From the NCBI GenBank assembly GCA_032433765.1, contig JAVIAB010000139.1:43989946-44053945 (forward strand): a stretch of 64,000 nucleotides of DNA, in the 5' to 3' direction. The notes under the pieces are model-generated. The model saw only the letters and a program-made list of their open reading frames with translations. It did not search any database and had not been told where the DNA came from. The DNA comes from Megaustenia siamemsis. Its lineage: Eukaryota; Mollusca; Gastropoda; Stylommatophora; Ariophantidae. Shown here in pieces: positions 22,436 to 33,614 of the stretch; the stretch's first letter is position 1; each line of letters opens with the position of its first letter. Both the position numbers and the translations under genes were made by a program.

Positions 22436-23160
22436 TACCATATACTAGTAAAAGAAAGCAACAAGAAAGGTCTCAGTCTGAATAGCAAGAAAACAGAAGT
22501 AATGGTTATATCGAAGAAACAACCATCACCATCATGCAGAATAAAAATAAACAGGACAAATCTGAAACAAGTGCAACGTTTCAAATACTTGAGCACAATA
22601 ATAACATCAGATGGGAGATGCACCACAGAAATAAAGAGCAGAATAGCTCAGGCCAAAATAGCATTTCAGAAAATGAAAAATATCTTATGCAACAAATCTA
22701 TGTCAATAAAAATGAGAAAGAGAGTTCATCGGTGCTATATAGAACCAATTCTGACCTATGGAAGCGAATCATGGACAGTAGACAAAGAAATGAAAAGACG
22801 ATTAGAGGCCACAGAGATGGGATTTCTCAGAAGAATGTTGAAAGTTCCCTGGACAGCTAAAAAGACCAATGAGGAAGTTCTCAAAGAGGCCAACACAAAA
22901 AGGGAGCTCTTAAAAAACATCAGAAAGAAGCAATCAACATTTTTGGGGCACATCATGAGAAGAGGAAAGTTGGAATACTTGGTTACAACTGGCAAAATAA
23001 AAGGAAAGAGAAATCGCTGACGACAAAGAGAGAAAATACTAGATAGCCTGGTGTCATGGCATGGAAAACAGTCAACAACAGAACTGATACGATGCACTGT
23101 AGATAGAAGATTGTGGAAGGACATGATCACCTACGCCAACCGGTAAGGTAAACGATGATT
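22436..23160 (+). mobile_element. LINE A' 3' half inserted in an S1 SINE
   Basis: Encodes the region after the reverse transcriptase active site: LSLNSKKTEVMVISKKQ, FKYLSTIITSDGRCTTEIKS, CYIEPILTYGSESWTVD, GFLRRMLKVPWTAKKTNEEV and GHIMRRGKLEYLVTTGKIKG. The frame is open from about 22430 to a TGA at 23018-23020, then continues with homology to the usual end. It is about 60% similar to LINE A by eye, so a separate subfamily. A 13-bp duplication (22423-22435 and 23161-23173) flanks it. Confidence 0.85.
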
Positions 23161-23367
23161 GTTAGTGACCATAAATGTTACAGACCTTCGGCACATGATT
23201 TTTGGGGTTAATGTGGTCGGTATTACGCCCGTGCCGCTTTACTTTCCCCCCAAAAGAAGCCGGTACCCATTAAAGGCTGGGTAAACCGGAAGCCGTCGGT
23301 TGGGATCGAACCCTACCTCTTGTCATTTGTAGTCCAGTTCACTAACCACTGATCTATCGCGGCTCCC
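23161..23367 (-). mobile_element. S1 SINE, 5' part of the split copy
   Basis: Reverse-oriented S1 from GTTAGTGACCATA through the B box complement (GGGATCGAACCC) and A box complement to CGCGGCTCCC. Its missing 3' side lies at 22415-22435. Confidence 0.9.
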
Positions 23368-23790
23368 AGCATATAATGAAGTAAAATATAACTGTCTAGA
23401 GAAAGTATTAAAATACCACTTATTGTCATGTGAGAGTAAATCACGCAGGGTCATGGCCAGCCAAAATAGCTCTGTCATGTTTTTATCCTTTCACATTTGT
23501 CGAAGAAAGCATGCGAGTGCTCTAGTGCAACAATCTAATTATGCACATCACGAAAGTGTAGATGATGGACACAAAAGAAAACCTGAGAGAAAACGTGGAC
23601 TTGAAACAACAAACGTGGTTTAGAGAAGTCAATTGTGAAAATATGGAAATGTTGGAATGAAAACAGCAATAAACGAATAACAACGGAAAAGTATTTTAAC
23701 ACGAAATACTTACAGGACTAAAACTTAGAATAACACACAAGAACTGCTATAGACACTAAACAGTCTTGTATGGCACAGAAACTGTTACAT
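23368..23790. other. Non-coding, no recognisable feature
   Basis: A 66-codon ORF (23423-23623) lacks any recognisable domain. Confidence 0.4.
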
Positions 23791-23799
23791 TAAATAAGA

Positions 23800-24349
23800 C
23801 AATCATCATCATCATCAAGTACCGGGCCTACTGGAGTAGGTGATCATGTCTCTCCACAATGTTCAATCTCGGCAGCTATTTATCATTTCTGTTGTTGACC
23901 TTCTACCAAGCCATTCTCTTAAGCTGTCTGTTATTTTTTCTCTTTGCTCCCCTCTATCTCTTCGTCCCTCAATTTTTCCAGTTGTTACAATATATTCAAG
24001 TTGTTCTCTTCTCATTACATGGCCAAAAAATGATGATTGTTTCTTCCTAACATTGGAAATTAGCTCTCTTTTTGCTTTGACCTCTCTCGGAACCTCTTCA
24101 TTACTCTTCTTAGCTGTCCATGGTGTTCTCAACATTCTTCTGTAAAACCACATTTCTACAGACTCCAACGGTTTTCTTGTCTGTTGTCCTATTGTCCATG
24201 ACTCGCATCCATATGTTAAGACTGGCTCTACGTAACATTTAAAAACTCTTTTTCTTGTTTCTATTGTCAAAAATGGATTGCATAGTATTTTCTTTATTTT
24301 TGGAAAGCTGCTTTTGCCTGAGCCATTCTGCATCTCACCATCTTTGTGG
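23800..24349 (-). mobile_element. LINE A 3' fragment with 9-bp target duplication
   Basis: Reverse copy running from the (TCA)n tail to the codons for MAQAKAAF. The 167-codon ORF (23863-24366) contains nearly the whole C-terminal segment without a stop: ILCNPFLTIETRKRV, TYGCESWTIGQQTRK, RRMLRTPWTAKKSNEEV. TAAATAAGA flanks it (23791-23799, 24350-24358). Confidence 0.9.
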
Positions 24350-24570
24350 TAAATAAGAAAATACAAATGAAAAAAGAAGCATTTGTAATGTCAGATTACA
24401 AAATAAGGTGAAGAGAGAAGAAAGCAAATAATTGGGTTTTAAAACAGGTGAAATCAGAGAAATGACCACTTAACACAATTCGAATAAAGCAAGTGAAACA
24501 CGTGTAAAGTAATATGAATTATAATTTATGGGAAGCCATCCTTTGACGGAAAAATACAAAGTAAAGTGGA

Positions 24571-25326
24571 ATCTATCTATTGACCTTTCGAGCCGTAGAT
24601 ACTCTTCCTATTGTCTAAATTTTATTCAAGCAGTTTTCAATCCTTGTAAAGATATTTTATCAAATCTCGCCATTTGTCTCTGTCCTGTGCAAGCAACTCT
24701 ATCTGATTGAGTCAGCCGATTCCTGCTGCTCTTGCCTCTCTGATCAATGTACTTCTCAATGTCTCTCTGGGTCGGCCTCTTCTCATCTTACCTGTTGTTT
24801 CACACAGGGAAGCTTGCTTTGCTATTCGGTTATTATCTATTCTCATCACATGTCCAACATATGACCATCTTTTTTTCTTTATTACTGAAGATATTAGTGG
24901 TTGATTAGCGATTTCACTAATTTCTTTGTATGTTTTGAATTCGTTCCACGCTATACCATGTATTTCCCTTAGACATTTATTTTCGAATGCATTCAACTTT
25001 GTTTCTATGTCTCTTGTTGTTTTCCAGCTCTCACATGCATACGTAAGGGTAGATAGTACGTTTGATTTGAATAGTTTAAGTTTTGTGCTTGTGCTGATGA
25101 GTTTTGATTTCCACAACTTTTCAAGGCTTGTAAAAGACATTACTGCTTTAGCTATTCTGATTCTAATTTCTTTACTTATATCCCCTTCCCGATCAACGTG
25201 ACTTCCAAGATAGATAAAGTGATCGATCTCTTCCATTGGTTTATTTTCCATGTATTTTCTGTCATCTGCTAGAATTAAGCTTTTCATGACTTTAGTCTTT
25301 TCAAGATTGATCTCAAGCCAAATTTA
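24571..25326 (-). mobile_element. LINE B 3' half
   Basis: Reverse copy beginning at the TAGA tail and 3' UTR (shortened by a deletion near 24599). The ORF 24712-25287 encodes 191 residues including HFIYLGSHVDREGDISKE, LTYACESWKTTRDIETKLN and RRGRPRETLRSTL. It ends near the codons for LEINLEKTKVMKS, before the active-site box. I see no clear target duplication. Confidence 0.85.
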
Positions 25327-25999
25327 AACACCAGTTTCCGGTGGTTTCCAAGATGGAGGGATTATTTGTCTCCGGCTTGGTATAGTACCGTTGATCAGAG
25401 GTTTAACAAGCCGCTATCGTAAAAACGATTTTGTTAATGAAACGTAGACCTGATAGAGAACAACTTTGAAGAACTTTAACAGAGATGAAAGGGGGTAAAC
25501 TATGATAGAGTGAGCCATCAAAGCATGGGCCAAAATGGAATAGTGCTCCATAGGTGCGCTTTCTACATCTACGACCTTGACACGAGAACAAATATCCAGG
25601 ACCTTCTTAAAGACACTAATAACAAAATGACATAAGACTATAAATAGCCAGCTTGATAAAAACAGCTTGGAGTAATTTATCATGAACGCTTGTGACGTTT
25701 GGTAGAGAAGGAATGTGATCGCCAAATAAAACGTGAACAATGTGTAGAAAAAAAATAATTTAAAAAATAGGACTTAAAGAATAAATAAAAGAAATATATA
25801 AGCAATTTTATCAGCGAGAAAAGAAGATAATTACTTTATAAGTGAAAATAAGAAAGAAAAAAAAGCATATTTCCTATTAACTTGAACACAGAAAACACCC
25901 TTTCGAGTTTCGACTGTGACCTATACGGTGCTAATGTGCATATTTTTTTCATCATCAACACTTTTTCTGCGTGGTCCCCACTACGCCAGCGCCGTATTT
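25327..25999. other. Non-coding, no recognisable gene
   Basis: A 108-codon minus ORF (25414-25740) has no domain I recognise. Confidence 0.35.
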
Positions 26000-26128
26000 C
26001 CTTCCATATGACCGGATCTCAACTGTCCATATAAGACAGGGCGAATCCAGAAACTGTTAAGTGAGATCAAACTTGACCTCTTATCGTTACCCATCAGTTC
26101 ATTAACCACGATTCTAACGGCTTTTTCT
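26000..26128 (-). mobile_element. Probable old S1 SINE relic
   Basis: Contains the sequence AAACTTGACCTCTTATCGTT followed by CAGTTCATTAACCAC in the order of a reverse S1 head, heavily diverged. Confidence 0.45.
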
Positions 26129-26878
26129 GTATATGGCGGTTAAACATTCATTTTTGTTTTTTTTGTCCGTGTTTATATATCCATCTATCCACTTACCCAC
26201 CTACCCATCCACCCACTACTCTATCTTTAAACAAAAGAAGTCTACTGGTATTATGTTATGTTGTGTGGTGAACTTCCTGCTGGTATTTTTTACCTTGACT
26301 ATCGCTAAAAATTTGGAAGCTATGGTCAGAATAATGCCAAGCCGTCCTACATTCTGAAAAATAACATTTGAACCCATTTTCAGAGACTGGGTGAACCCAG
26401 AAGCATGTCTGATTTATAACAAAATACATTCCTCGCGTTTTAAGAATTGAACCCGGAGCACGTGGTTAGCACACAGTTGCTCTAATTACTTAACTCGTCA
26501 GAGGCATTAAAATCAATCCAGAAGGTAATTTACATCACAAAGATACCAGATTTCTGACTCTAATGTTGCAAATACCAACGAGGAGTTCAGAATTCAGATC
26601 TGAAAATGTGGAAAATATTCTATCCTTTTTTGGAATCCACAAACACAGTGGAAGACAGGAGTCCACAGAAAAGAGATTAAAGGAAACGTCGAAATATAAT
26701 GGGGGAAAGCAGATGGAGATGAAGATGATGGAGCGATCATTAGAGAATGACAATAATTAGAATGGCATGGAGAGTGTTTGTTGAAGACATATGCTCCACA
26801 AAGAGTTCAATAGTAGTAGAAGTTACCACGATACTACAATTATTTGCTTGCACTCTAGTGGTAGTTGTTTTAGTAGTA

Positions 26879-26879
<1 letters not shown>
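26129..26879. other. Non-coding, no recognisable gene
   Basis: A tRNA-like trace (TTGAACCCGGAGCACGTGGTTAGC, minus-type) near 26448-26472 is too weak to call. No exon supported. Confidence 0.35.
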
Positions 26880-26880
<1 letters not shown>

Positions 26881-26909
<29 letters not shown>

Positions 26910-27340
26910 GCGATCAAGACTCAATCAGAGTAGGATTCCAGACTCTCTCATGAAGTCAGCTGTCTGTTTAAGCGATTCGATTGCCCCATATAGTTTCTCT
27001 TCCAGGGAGGTGGGTGTAGACCACATTGCTCTTCTCAGGTCTGTGTACTGGGGGACATCCTGTAGAACATGTTTTGTGGTCATATTGTCCAGTGTACAGT
27101 GGCATAGGCTGGTTGTACCTATTTTGAATTTTGTGAACATGTGATTCCTCATTCTATTGTGGTCAGTGCGTAGACGAAGTATGATGACTTGATCCCTCCT
27201 TCATAGTTGATGGTATCCGCCCCTCTCGTTATGCTTTGGGTGTTCTCGTTTCCATTTTTCATGGTACTGACCTTTGAGGATGGATTTGGTTTCATCATAA
27301 CTGAGTGGATGGTTCTCTAGTGGTAATCTCCCTCCCTCTT
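26881..27340 (-). mobile_element. LINE F 3' end, post-RNase H region with GA tail
   Basis: On the minus strand, 27340 to 26925 encodes RLPLENHPLSYDETKSIL, WKREHPKHNERGGYHQL, a stop, RRDQVIILRLRTDHNRMRNH and then a region with C-x-C and H residues resembling a degenerate zinc-binding motif (CHCTLDNMTTKH), ending KQTADFMRESGILL. This order (basic, RLR-TDHN-RM, Cys/His box, LYG) is the C terminus of RNase H-bearing LINEs. The CT tract at 26881-26909 is the microsatellite tail read in reverse. One stop interrupts it. Confidence 0.8.
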
Positions 27341-27418
27341 TAGCTAATTTTAGTAGTAGTAGTTATTGTGGTTTTAGCAGTAGTAGTGGTAGTAAGCAGC
27401 AGTAATAGTAATAGTAGC
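27341..27418. repeat. AGT-rich trinucleotide stretch
   Basis: Irregular TAGTAG/AGCAGT repeats. Confidence 0.7.
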
Positions 27419-27427
27419 AACATTAGT

Positions 27428-27794
27428 TACACTGGAGTCTGATGAAATGTGGTTTTACAGAAGAATGTTGAGAGTACCATGGACAGCTAAGAAGAGTAAT
27501 GAAGATGTTATGAGAGGGGTCAAAGCAAAAGAGAGCTAATTTCCAATATTAGGAAGAAACAATCATCATTTTTGGCCATGTAATGAGAAAAGAACTACTG
27601 GAATATATTGTAACAACTGGAAAAATTGAGGGACGAAGAGATAGAGGAAAGCAAAGAGAAAAAATAACAGACAGCTTAAGAGAATGTCTTGGCAGAAGGT
27701 CAACAACAAAAATGATAAATAGCTGCCGAGATCGAAAGTTGTGGAGAGACAAGATCACCTACGCCAGCAGACCCGGTACTTGATGATGATGAGT
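27428..27794 (+). mobile_element. LINE A 3' fragment with 9-bp target duplication
   Basis: Runs from ACTGGAGTCTG to the TGATGATGATGA tail. Contains MLRVPWTAKKSNEDV and IEGRRDRGKQREKITDSLRE with one frame break. AACATTAGT flanks it at 27419-27427 and 27795-27803. Confidence 0.9.
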
Positions 27795-27816
27795 AACATT
27801 AGTAGTAATAGTAGAA

Positions 27817-28125
27817 GTGGAGACTGGTTAGTCTCGAGGCAAGACGCCGGTCTCGAGACAGAGAGGTTGTGAATTCAAATTCTGGCTCAACCAGTTGGGA
27901 TTTTTAATTATGATTTCACTCTGTGGCAGCCACCCCTAGTCTCAGCAGCGAGGCCCGGTTTGAAACGTCAATTGCTCACCGACGGAAAAGAATTTGAGTA
28001 TCTCTGAAGATGGAGTTATCTGCCTTTACAGTGAGGGACACTTGACACACGGCTGCCAGGAAAAAAACGAATTAACACGCAAAATTGAGTTCCTAGTGTC
28101 CAAGGAATTTGCCAGCAACAAAATT
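27817..28125 (+). mobile_element. tRNA-derived SINE, family S2
   Basis: Full S2 with a head (TTAGTCTCGAGGCAAGACG, diverged B box GAATTCAAATTC) and body, ending GCCAGCAACAAAA. Followed directly by a trinucleotide-rich stretch. Confidence 0.9.
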
Positions 28126-28255
28126 GCAGTAGTAGTAGCAATAATAACAGCTGTTGCTATATTAACAGTAATAGTAGTAGTAGCAGCGGTTGTTAATATG
28201 GCAGCAGAAGTTGTAGTAGTAGTGGCTATAGTGATAGTAGTAAAAGAAGAAACGA
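28126..28255. repeat. AGT/GCA trinucleotide-rich stretch
   Basis: Imperfect GTAGTAGTAGCA-type repeats giving Val/Ala-rich translation on plus and Thr-rich on minus. Confidence 0.7.
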
Positions 28256-28464
28256 CGGAGCACCAATAAATAATTATAAATTGTAACAAAGACACGTCAT
28301 ACAACAATAAGAAATTTAAATAAGGAAGTTACCTGTTGACAGCAGAAGATATTGAGGACAAGAGAAAACATAATAAAGAAGCGAGAAAGTATTTTAAGCA
28401 AATTATTTATGTAGATAAAGGAACTCAATAAATTCTTGCTATAACTAGTTTACAAATATAGCAT

Positions 28465-28770
28465 TCTATCTATTGACCTTTCGAGCCGTAGCCGGCCCAT
28501 AGGCATAGACCCAGATACTCCTTCTCTTATCTAAATCTTTATTCTAGCAGTTTTCTATTTTTGTAAAGATCTTTTATCAAATCTCGCCATTTGTCTCTGT
28601 TTTGTGCAAGCAACACTATCTCACTGAGGTAGCCAATTCCTGCTGCTCTTGCCTCTCTGATCAATGTTCTTCTCAATGTCTGGGTCTTCCTCTTTTCATC
28701 TTACCTGTTGTTTCCCTCCCACATGAAGGCTTGCCTTGTTATTCGGTTATTATCTCTCCTCATCACATGA
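28465..28770 (-). mobile_element. LINE B 3' fragment
   Basis: Reverse copy of the LINE B tail, UTR and last ~70 codons. ACAAATATAGCA on the left resembles ACAAATATGCA on the right, a probable target duplication with one indel. Confidence 0.8.
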
Positions 28771-29911
28771 ACAAATATGCAAATATATTAATTGCAGTAG
28801 GTTTAAATATACTTTATTTGTAAACGCTATTATAATTATTGATCTATAATCTCAAACAAATGCATGCTGATAACGGACGCACTGATCCGCAAGGTGCAAA
28901 ACACAGTGCGAGACAATTCGTTATACCAATAAATAAGGGAAGTAAAAGAAATATGAGTTCACTCATTTAACGCCACATTCTTTATCTCTTATATTTTTCA
29001 AAACACCCAAGCATATAATGATCATATCCATTCAGAACCGCTCCTTTGAATCACGTGACTAGCAATAAACTGCTAAAAAAAGAGGGAGTGGGGAGAAAGA
29101 CGGGGAGGAATAATATAATTTAAATAAATGTCAAATTAAAAAAAAAAAAACGGTTGCCCTTTGCATCGAATCTGAGAGTATTTCTAAAATAACGATGCAG
29201 CATAGTTTTGAACTGACGTCAGCAACGCCAACTCAGTTTTTCAAGTTGATTAATTCTAGTGTCAGAAAATTCGATTCAAAGTCTTGTCGATGCAAACATC
29301 AAAAATGAACTTGAAACCCAAGACTTCAATGGAAGCTGACAGTTTTTGTTCACTTCTGACCCATTCTCAAATCACAGTGACAAGGCAATTCGCAGAAAGC
29401 TGCACTTTTTCCTGCTAGTGCAGATCCGATATGTGAACTTGAAACCTAGAGTTGTCCCAGTCCAGAAGGGGAACGATTTGTTGGAATGAATTTATGTCGT
29501 TTTGTGATTGGTGAGAGCGTTACTCGTGACTTCTTTTATGCAAATGACAAGGAGCATGACCTTAATTCTGATTGGATAGTTATAAATGTTTAAATAAATA
29601 CATACACCAACCAACAGTGCGAGTAATGGTTGTGTGTGGTTGAAATAGTGAGCTGTAGGTTGATGGCATAAGATGTGAGTCTGTCAGATAGTGAAGGGGG
29701 TAGGTGTAAATAATTGTGGCTGTGGTAAATCTAGAATAACGATGGACAGAGGGAAAAAAATATTAAGATAATGAATCTACAAGATAATGAGGCTACCATC
29801 TGAGAGTTATAAAACACGTCACAAAAATGGTTATCATTTGACAGTGAAGCAAACACGACATCAAAAACTACGATTATAAGACATTAGGTGCGAGACATTG
29901 ACAATATACTC

Positions 29912-29918
<7 letters not shown>
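28771..29918. other. Non-coding, no recognisable gene
   Basis: More than 1.1 kb without recurring elements; one of the cleaner unique-looking stretches. No ORF over 60 codons lies wholly inside it. Confidence 0.45.

Positions 29919-29946
<28 letters not shown>
29919..29946. repeat. (GA)n microsatellite
   Basis: Fourteen GA units. Confidence 0.95.
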
Positions 29947-29947
<1 letters not shown>

Positions 29948-29948
29948 T

Positions 29949-30405
29949 GTGTGTGGCCTTATAGTTGGCCTAAGACATAGACGATGTACGCACACAGAGA
30001 AAGTGTATGACCTTATAGTTGGTCTAAGACATAGACAATGTACACACACAGAGAATGTGTGTGGCCTTATAGTTGGTCTAAGACATAGACAATGTACACA
30101 CACAGAGAAAGTGTGTGGCCTTATAGTTGGTCTAAGACATAGACAATGTTCACACACAGAGAAAGTGTGTGGCCTTATAGTTGGTCTAAGACATAGACAA
30201 TGTTCACACACAGAGAATGTGTGTGGCCTTATAGTTGGTCTAAGACATAGACAATGTTCACACACAGAGAAAGTGTGTGGCCTTATAGTTGGTCTAAGAC
30301 ATAGACAATGTTCACACACAGAGAATGTGTGTGGCCTTATAGTTGGTCTAAGACATAGACAATGTTCACACACAGAGAAAGTGTGTGGCCTTATAGTTGG
30401 TCTCA
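29949..30405. repeat. 54-bp minisatellite, about 8.5 copies
   Basis: Unit GTGTGTGGCCTTATAGTTGG plus TCTAAGACATAGACAATGTT plus CACACACAGAGAAA. The 54-bp period keeps long ORFs open on both strands (29898-30419 plus, 29861-30415 minus), which I read as artefacts. The CACACACAGAGAAAGTGTGTG segment could form a hairpin at each unit boundary. Confidence 0.95.
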
Positions 30406-30614
30406 GATATTCCACCTAACGTTTCCTTTCTATATTTCTATTTTGTACTTTAGCCACAAGTTTTCATGTAAAACGCTCGAGCTGCAGGTTAGTATGGTTT
30501 CATTTCTAATTGTCTATTTTCTTGATATATTTACAGCTGTCATTATATACTTCGTTAGACAATGATTTTATTTAATGCGTGTATCTTTCAAGAATTATTT
30601 CAATCGAACTTGTA

Positions 30615-30700
30615 AACCGCGTTTGCTCAGCGGATAGTGAATTGAGCTTCTAACGACAAGAGGCTGGGTTCGATCCTCATCCACAACTTCCTGATTCACC
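30615..30700 (+). mobile_element. tRNA-like SINE head (possible further family)
   Basis: A box-like TTGCTCAGCGGATAG and B box GGTTCGATCC are correctly spaced as in a Pol III tRNA promoter. The body that follows is LINE F-like sequence, so this is either a short SINE next to a LINE or a chimera. Confidence 0.5.
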
Positions 30701-31738
30701 GAACCTGCATTGAGGCGGCTTAAGAAAAGCTGTTTTATCCACCAGGCCAAACGAATTTGTAGACAAACACCAGACATACCAAGAGTTGTCAGCCCCTTAC
30801 TGCCCATACCAGAATAGACCCCCTGGATAGAGGAATCCGGATTGACAATACAAATACCGACAGAAGTGAAAGGAATACTCGACAAGGAGGAACAGTCTTC
30901 AGCGTAAAACATTAACACTCAGTTGCTTGAATGAAAAGCACCCACAAGATCTTTGGGTTCGTATGTACACAGATGGATCAGCACAGAATGCAGCAAAGAA
31001 TGGGGGAGCAGGAGCATACATAGAGTGCCCACATAACACTAGGAGTATGAATAAAATAACAACAGGGAAATATTGTCACAATTACGATGCAGAAATCCAA
31101 GCAAAAAAGTTGGCAATAGAAAATTTACTCAACAGTAATCTTAGCCCACAGCCTGTAGTGTTTTTGACAGATGCAAGGCCAGCACTCCAGGCACTACAAT
31201 CAAGAAAATCGCCACATCTGCAGACCTTAATGACTGAACTCTGCATGCACCACAGTGTAGCCTTGCAGTGGATCCTATCTCACTGTGGAATGCCAGGAAA
31301 CGAAAGAGCAGATCAGCTGGCATAGGAAAGCGCAAAAGGCACACAACCAGATGCACCAGTTACATACTATCAGAAGAAACAAATAATCAAATCGATCAGA
31401 AGACCACAATCCCTAAATCGGGATGCCATTCAAAATATAAATAGATGGGAACAAGTTATCATTATACGCCTTAGAATAGTGCACAATCGACTCCACAGTA
31501 ACATGTATATAAAATTCAAGATCGGCACCTCAACTTCATGTACATGTACCCCAGATTGCTGGCACGTATTTCAAGACTGTATTGAATATAATATAGTGAA
31601 GAAAATTTTTTGCCCACAGATACAACACTACAAAGAAAACTAAATGGGCCACTGCAAGAATTTAAAAAAGGCATAAAATTTATACAGGAAACGACAGGGC
31701 AGATATAGACTACTTCAGGCGAACGAAATATATATAGA
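30701..31738 (+). mobile_element. LINE F copy with RNase H domain
   Basis: Upstream frame encodes RLKKSCFIHQAKRICRQTP, then after frameshifts the RNase H ORF, a TAG at 31323-31325, and the C-terminal region containing RLRIVHNRLHSNMYIKFKIG and CTCTPDCWHVFQDC, ending with GPLQEFKKGIKFIQE. The order matches the copy at 26881-27340. RNase H domains occur in several LINE clades (I, R1, LOA and some Jockey); I cannot choose. No reverse transcriptase motif remains here. Confidence 0.8.
30927..31325 (+). pseudogene. LINE-encoded RNase H domain, truncated by TAG
   Basis: The 132-codon frame is a nearly complete ribonuclease H-like domain, which in LINEs degrades the RNA strand of the RNA-DNA hybrid. 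All four acidic active-site positions can be placed: D16 (YTDGSA), E56 (AEIQA), D82 (TDARPALQAL) and D129 (NERADQLA), with H119 in SHCG. The natural protein would continue; a TAG follows DQLA and the same frame resumes with ESAKGTQPDAP. The start used is simply the first ATG, not a real initiator. Good catalytic residues but a broken gene. Confidence 0.8.
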
Positions 31739-31750
31739 TAGTAAAGCAAA

Positions 31751-32004
31751 CAAGTAAATGTTACCTCATGCCAGGTGGAGCATAGGGAATATAGTGTTAG
31801 TGACCATAATTATTATAGACCTTCGGCACATGATTTTTTGGTGTAATGTGGTCAGTACTACGCATCGTACCGCTTTACTTTCACAGAAAAAAAATCCGGT
31901 ACCCATTTAAGACTGGGTGAACCCGGAAGCCGTCGATCATGATCAAACCCGACCTCTTGTCATTTGTAGTGAGGTTCACTAAACACTGAGCTATCGCGGC
32001 TCCC
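31751..32004 (-). mobile_element. tRNA-derived SINE, family S1
   Basis: Reverse S1 with several substitutions, including an altered 3' end (GTTACCTCATGCCAGG). A box and B box complements are intact. A short TAGATAG repeat lies on both sides, a possible target duplication. Confidence 0.9.
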
Positions 32005-32487
32005 ATAGATAGATAGAATGAGCCTTAAATGGATACTGTTTTGTTTTTGGTAAAGAAAGACAGCACTGGCATAATACCGACCACAGTATTCAACAAGTAA
32101 AGTACTGAAAGTCTATTACAAACATTGGAACTAATACTATATTCCGTTATACACCATCACGTGGGTTGATGGGGTCCTTTCTCTTATCCTTCTGACATTG
32201 GCAACATAATGTTCAGTATTAACATTGTTTCTATTAATTCAACAGTGAAAAAGAACAAGAAAAATATAAATAATATTAGAAACAATCCAACAGTTAGTAA
32301 TAATAAATCTGTATTACAAAATACTTTACAGCATAATTAAAATTAGAGCTCTGAAAGTCAGACTGCACATGTAAGACAGAAAGAGCACGGCTATCAAAGC
32401 GGCAAGTCGAACCTTCTATTATAATTTCTCTGTTGTTCTATTATGACTCATTCCGCTCGCACACCCCCAAAGTAGATATGTGGTTTT
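32005..32487. other. Non-coding, no recognisable feature
   Basis: No supported gene. Confidence 0.4.
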
Positions 32488-33239
32488 CTACAAAGAGTGA
32501 AAATGAGTTACAAGAAATGTTGGACATTATAGTGAAAGAAAGCAAAAATAAAGGACTCAGTCTTAATAGCAAAAAGACAGAAGTAACGGTAACAAAGAAA
32601 AAGACATTACCTCAGTGTAAAATAAAGACAAGTGGAACAATATTAAAACAGGTAAATGAATGTAAATATTTGGGAACTTTGTTAACCTCAGACGGAAGAT
32701 GTACAAAAGAGGTGCGATGCAGAATGGCTCAGGCAAAAGCAGCTTTCAAAAAAATGAGGAAAATACTATGCAATCCATTTTTGACAATAGAAACAAGAAA
32801 AAGAGTTCTTAAATGTTATGTAGAGTCAGTCTTAACATATGAATGTGAATCATGGACAATAGGACAACAAACAAGAAAATCACTGGAGTCTGTAGAAATA
32901 TGGTTTTACAGAAGAATGTTGAGAATACCATAGACCGCTAAGAAGAATAATGAAAACGTTCTGAAAGAGACCAAAGCAAAAAGAGAGATAATTTGCAATA
33001 TTAGAAAGAAACAATCATTATTTTTTGGCCATGTAATGAGAAGAGAACAACTGGAATATATTGTTACAACTAGGAAAATTGAGAGACGAAGAGATAGAGG
33101 AAAGCAAAGAGAAAAAGTACCAGACATCTTAAGAGAATGGCGTGGCAGAAAGTCAACAACAGAAATGATAAATAACTGTCGAGATCGAAAATTGTGGAGA
33201 GACATGATCACCTACATCACCAGGCCTGGTACTTGATGA
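32488..33239 (+). mobile_element. LINE A copy, from just after the active site to the 3' end
   Basis: Begins at the codons for KSENELQEMLDIIVKESKNK and runs to the GTACTTGATGA end. The ORF 32433-32933 covers LSLNSKKTEV, FKYLGTLLTSDGRCTKEV-like and ILCNPFLTIETRKRV blocks; it is stopped where WTAKK of other copies reads TAG-ACC (32933). A second frame 33036-33236 carries the basic C terminus. The real YADD box lies upstream and is missing. Confidence 0.9.
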
Positions 33240-33265
33240 TCAGTTTTCTGCAGTTTTCATTGCTC

Positions 33266-33425
33266 GGATTGGAGACTGGGTAGTCTAGAGATATCACATC
33301 ATCGATGAGTTCGAGTCCCACCACAGGCGATGGGGATTTTTCACTTGAAATTGGTGGGTTTTTTTTTCGTGGCTTTATCCACCCTTTGTCTCTTGGTTGT
33401 GAGATCCGATGTCTTGTCATTCCGG
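33266..33425 (+). mobile_element. Diverged S2-like SINE head
   Basis: TGGAGACTGGGTAGTCTAGAG and GAGTTCGAGTCCC (B box-like) followed by GGGGATTTTT parallel the S2 head at 27817. Old. Confidence 0.5.
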
Positions 33426-33614
33426 AAAGCAGCATTAAAAAAAAAAAAAAATGAGGTCCTGTGGTGTAGACTCTGCCATATTAAACAATCTTTTGCGTTT
33501 GAAAATCGAAAAGAATAGGCTAAAAATGGCCGCTGCCTAAGTACAATTTATAGGAATATGATCTACCCAAAATAGTTAAAGCTCTCGATGATATAAAAAT
33601 TAGAATATCGTTTA

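Noticed and set aside
29861..30419. ORFs of 184 and 173 codons on opposite strands
   Set aside because: Both are produced by the 54-bp array whose period is a multiple of three.
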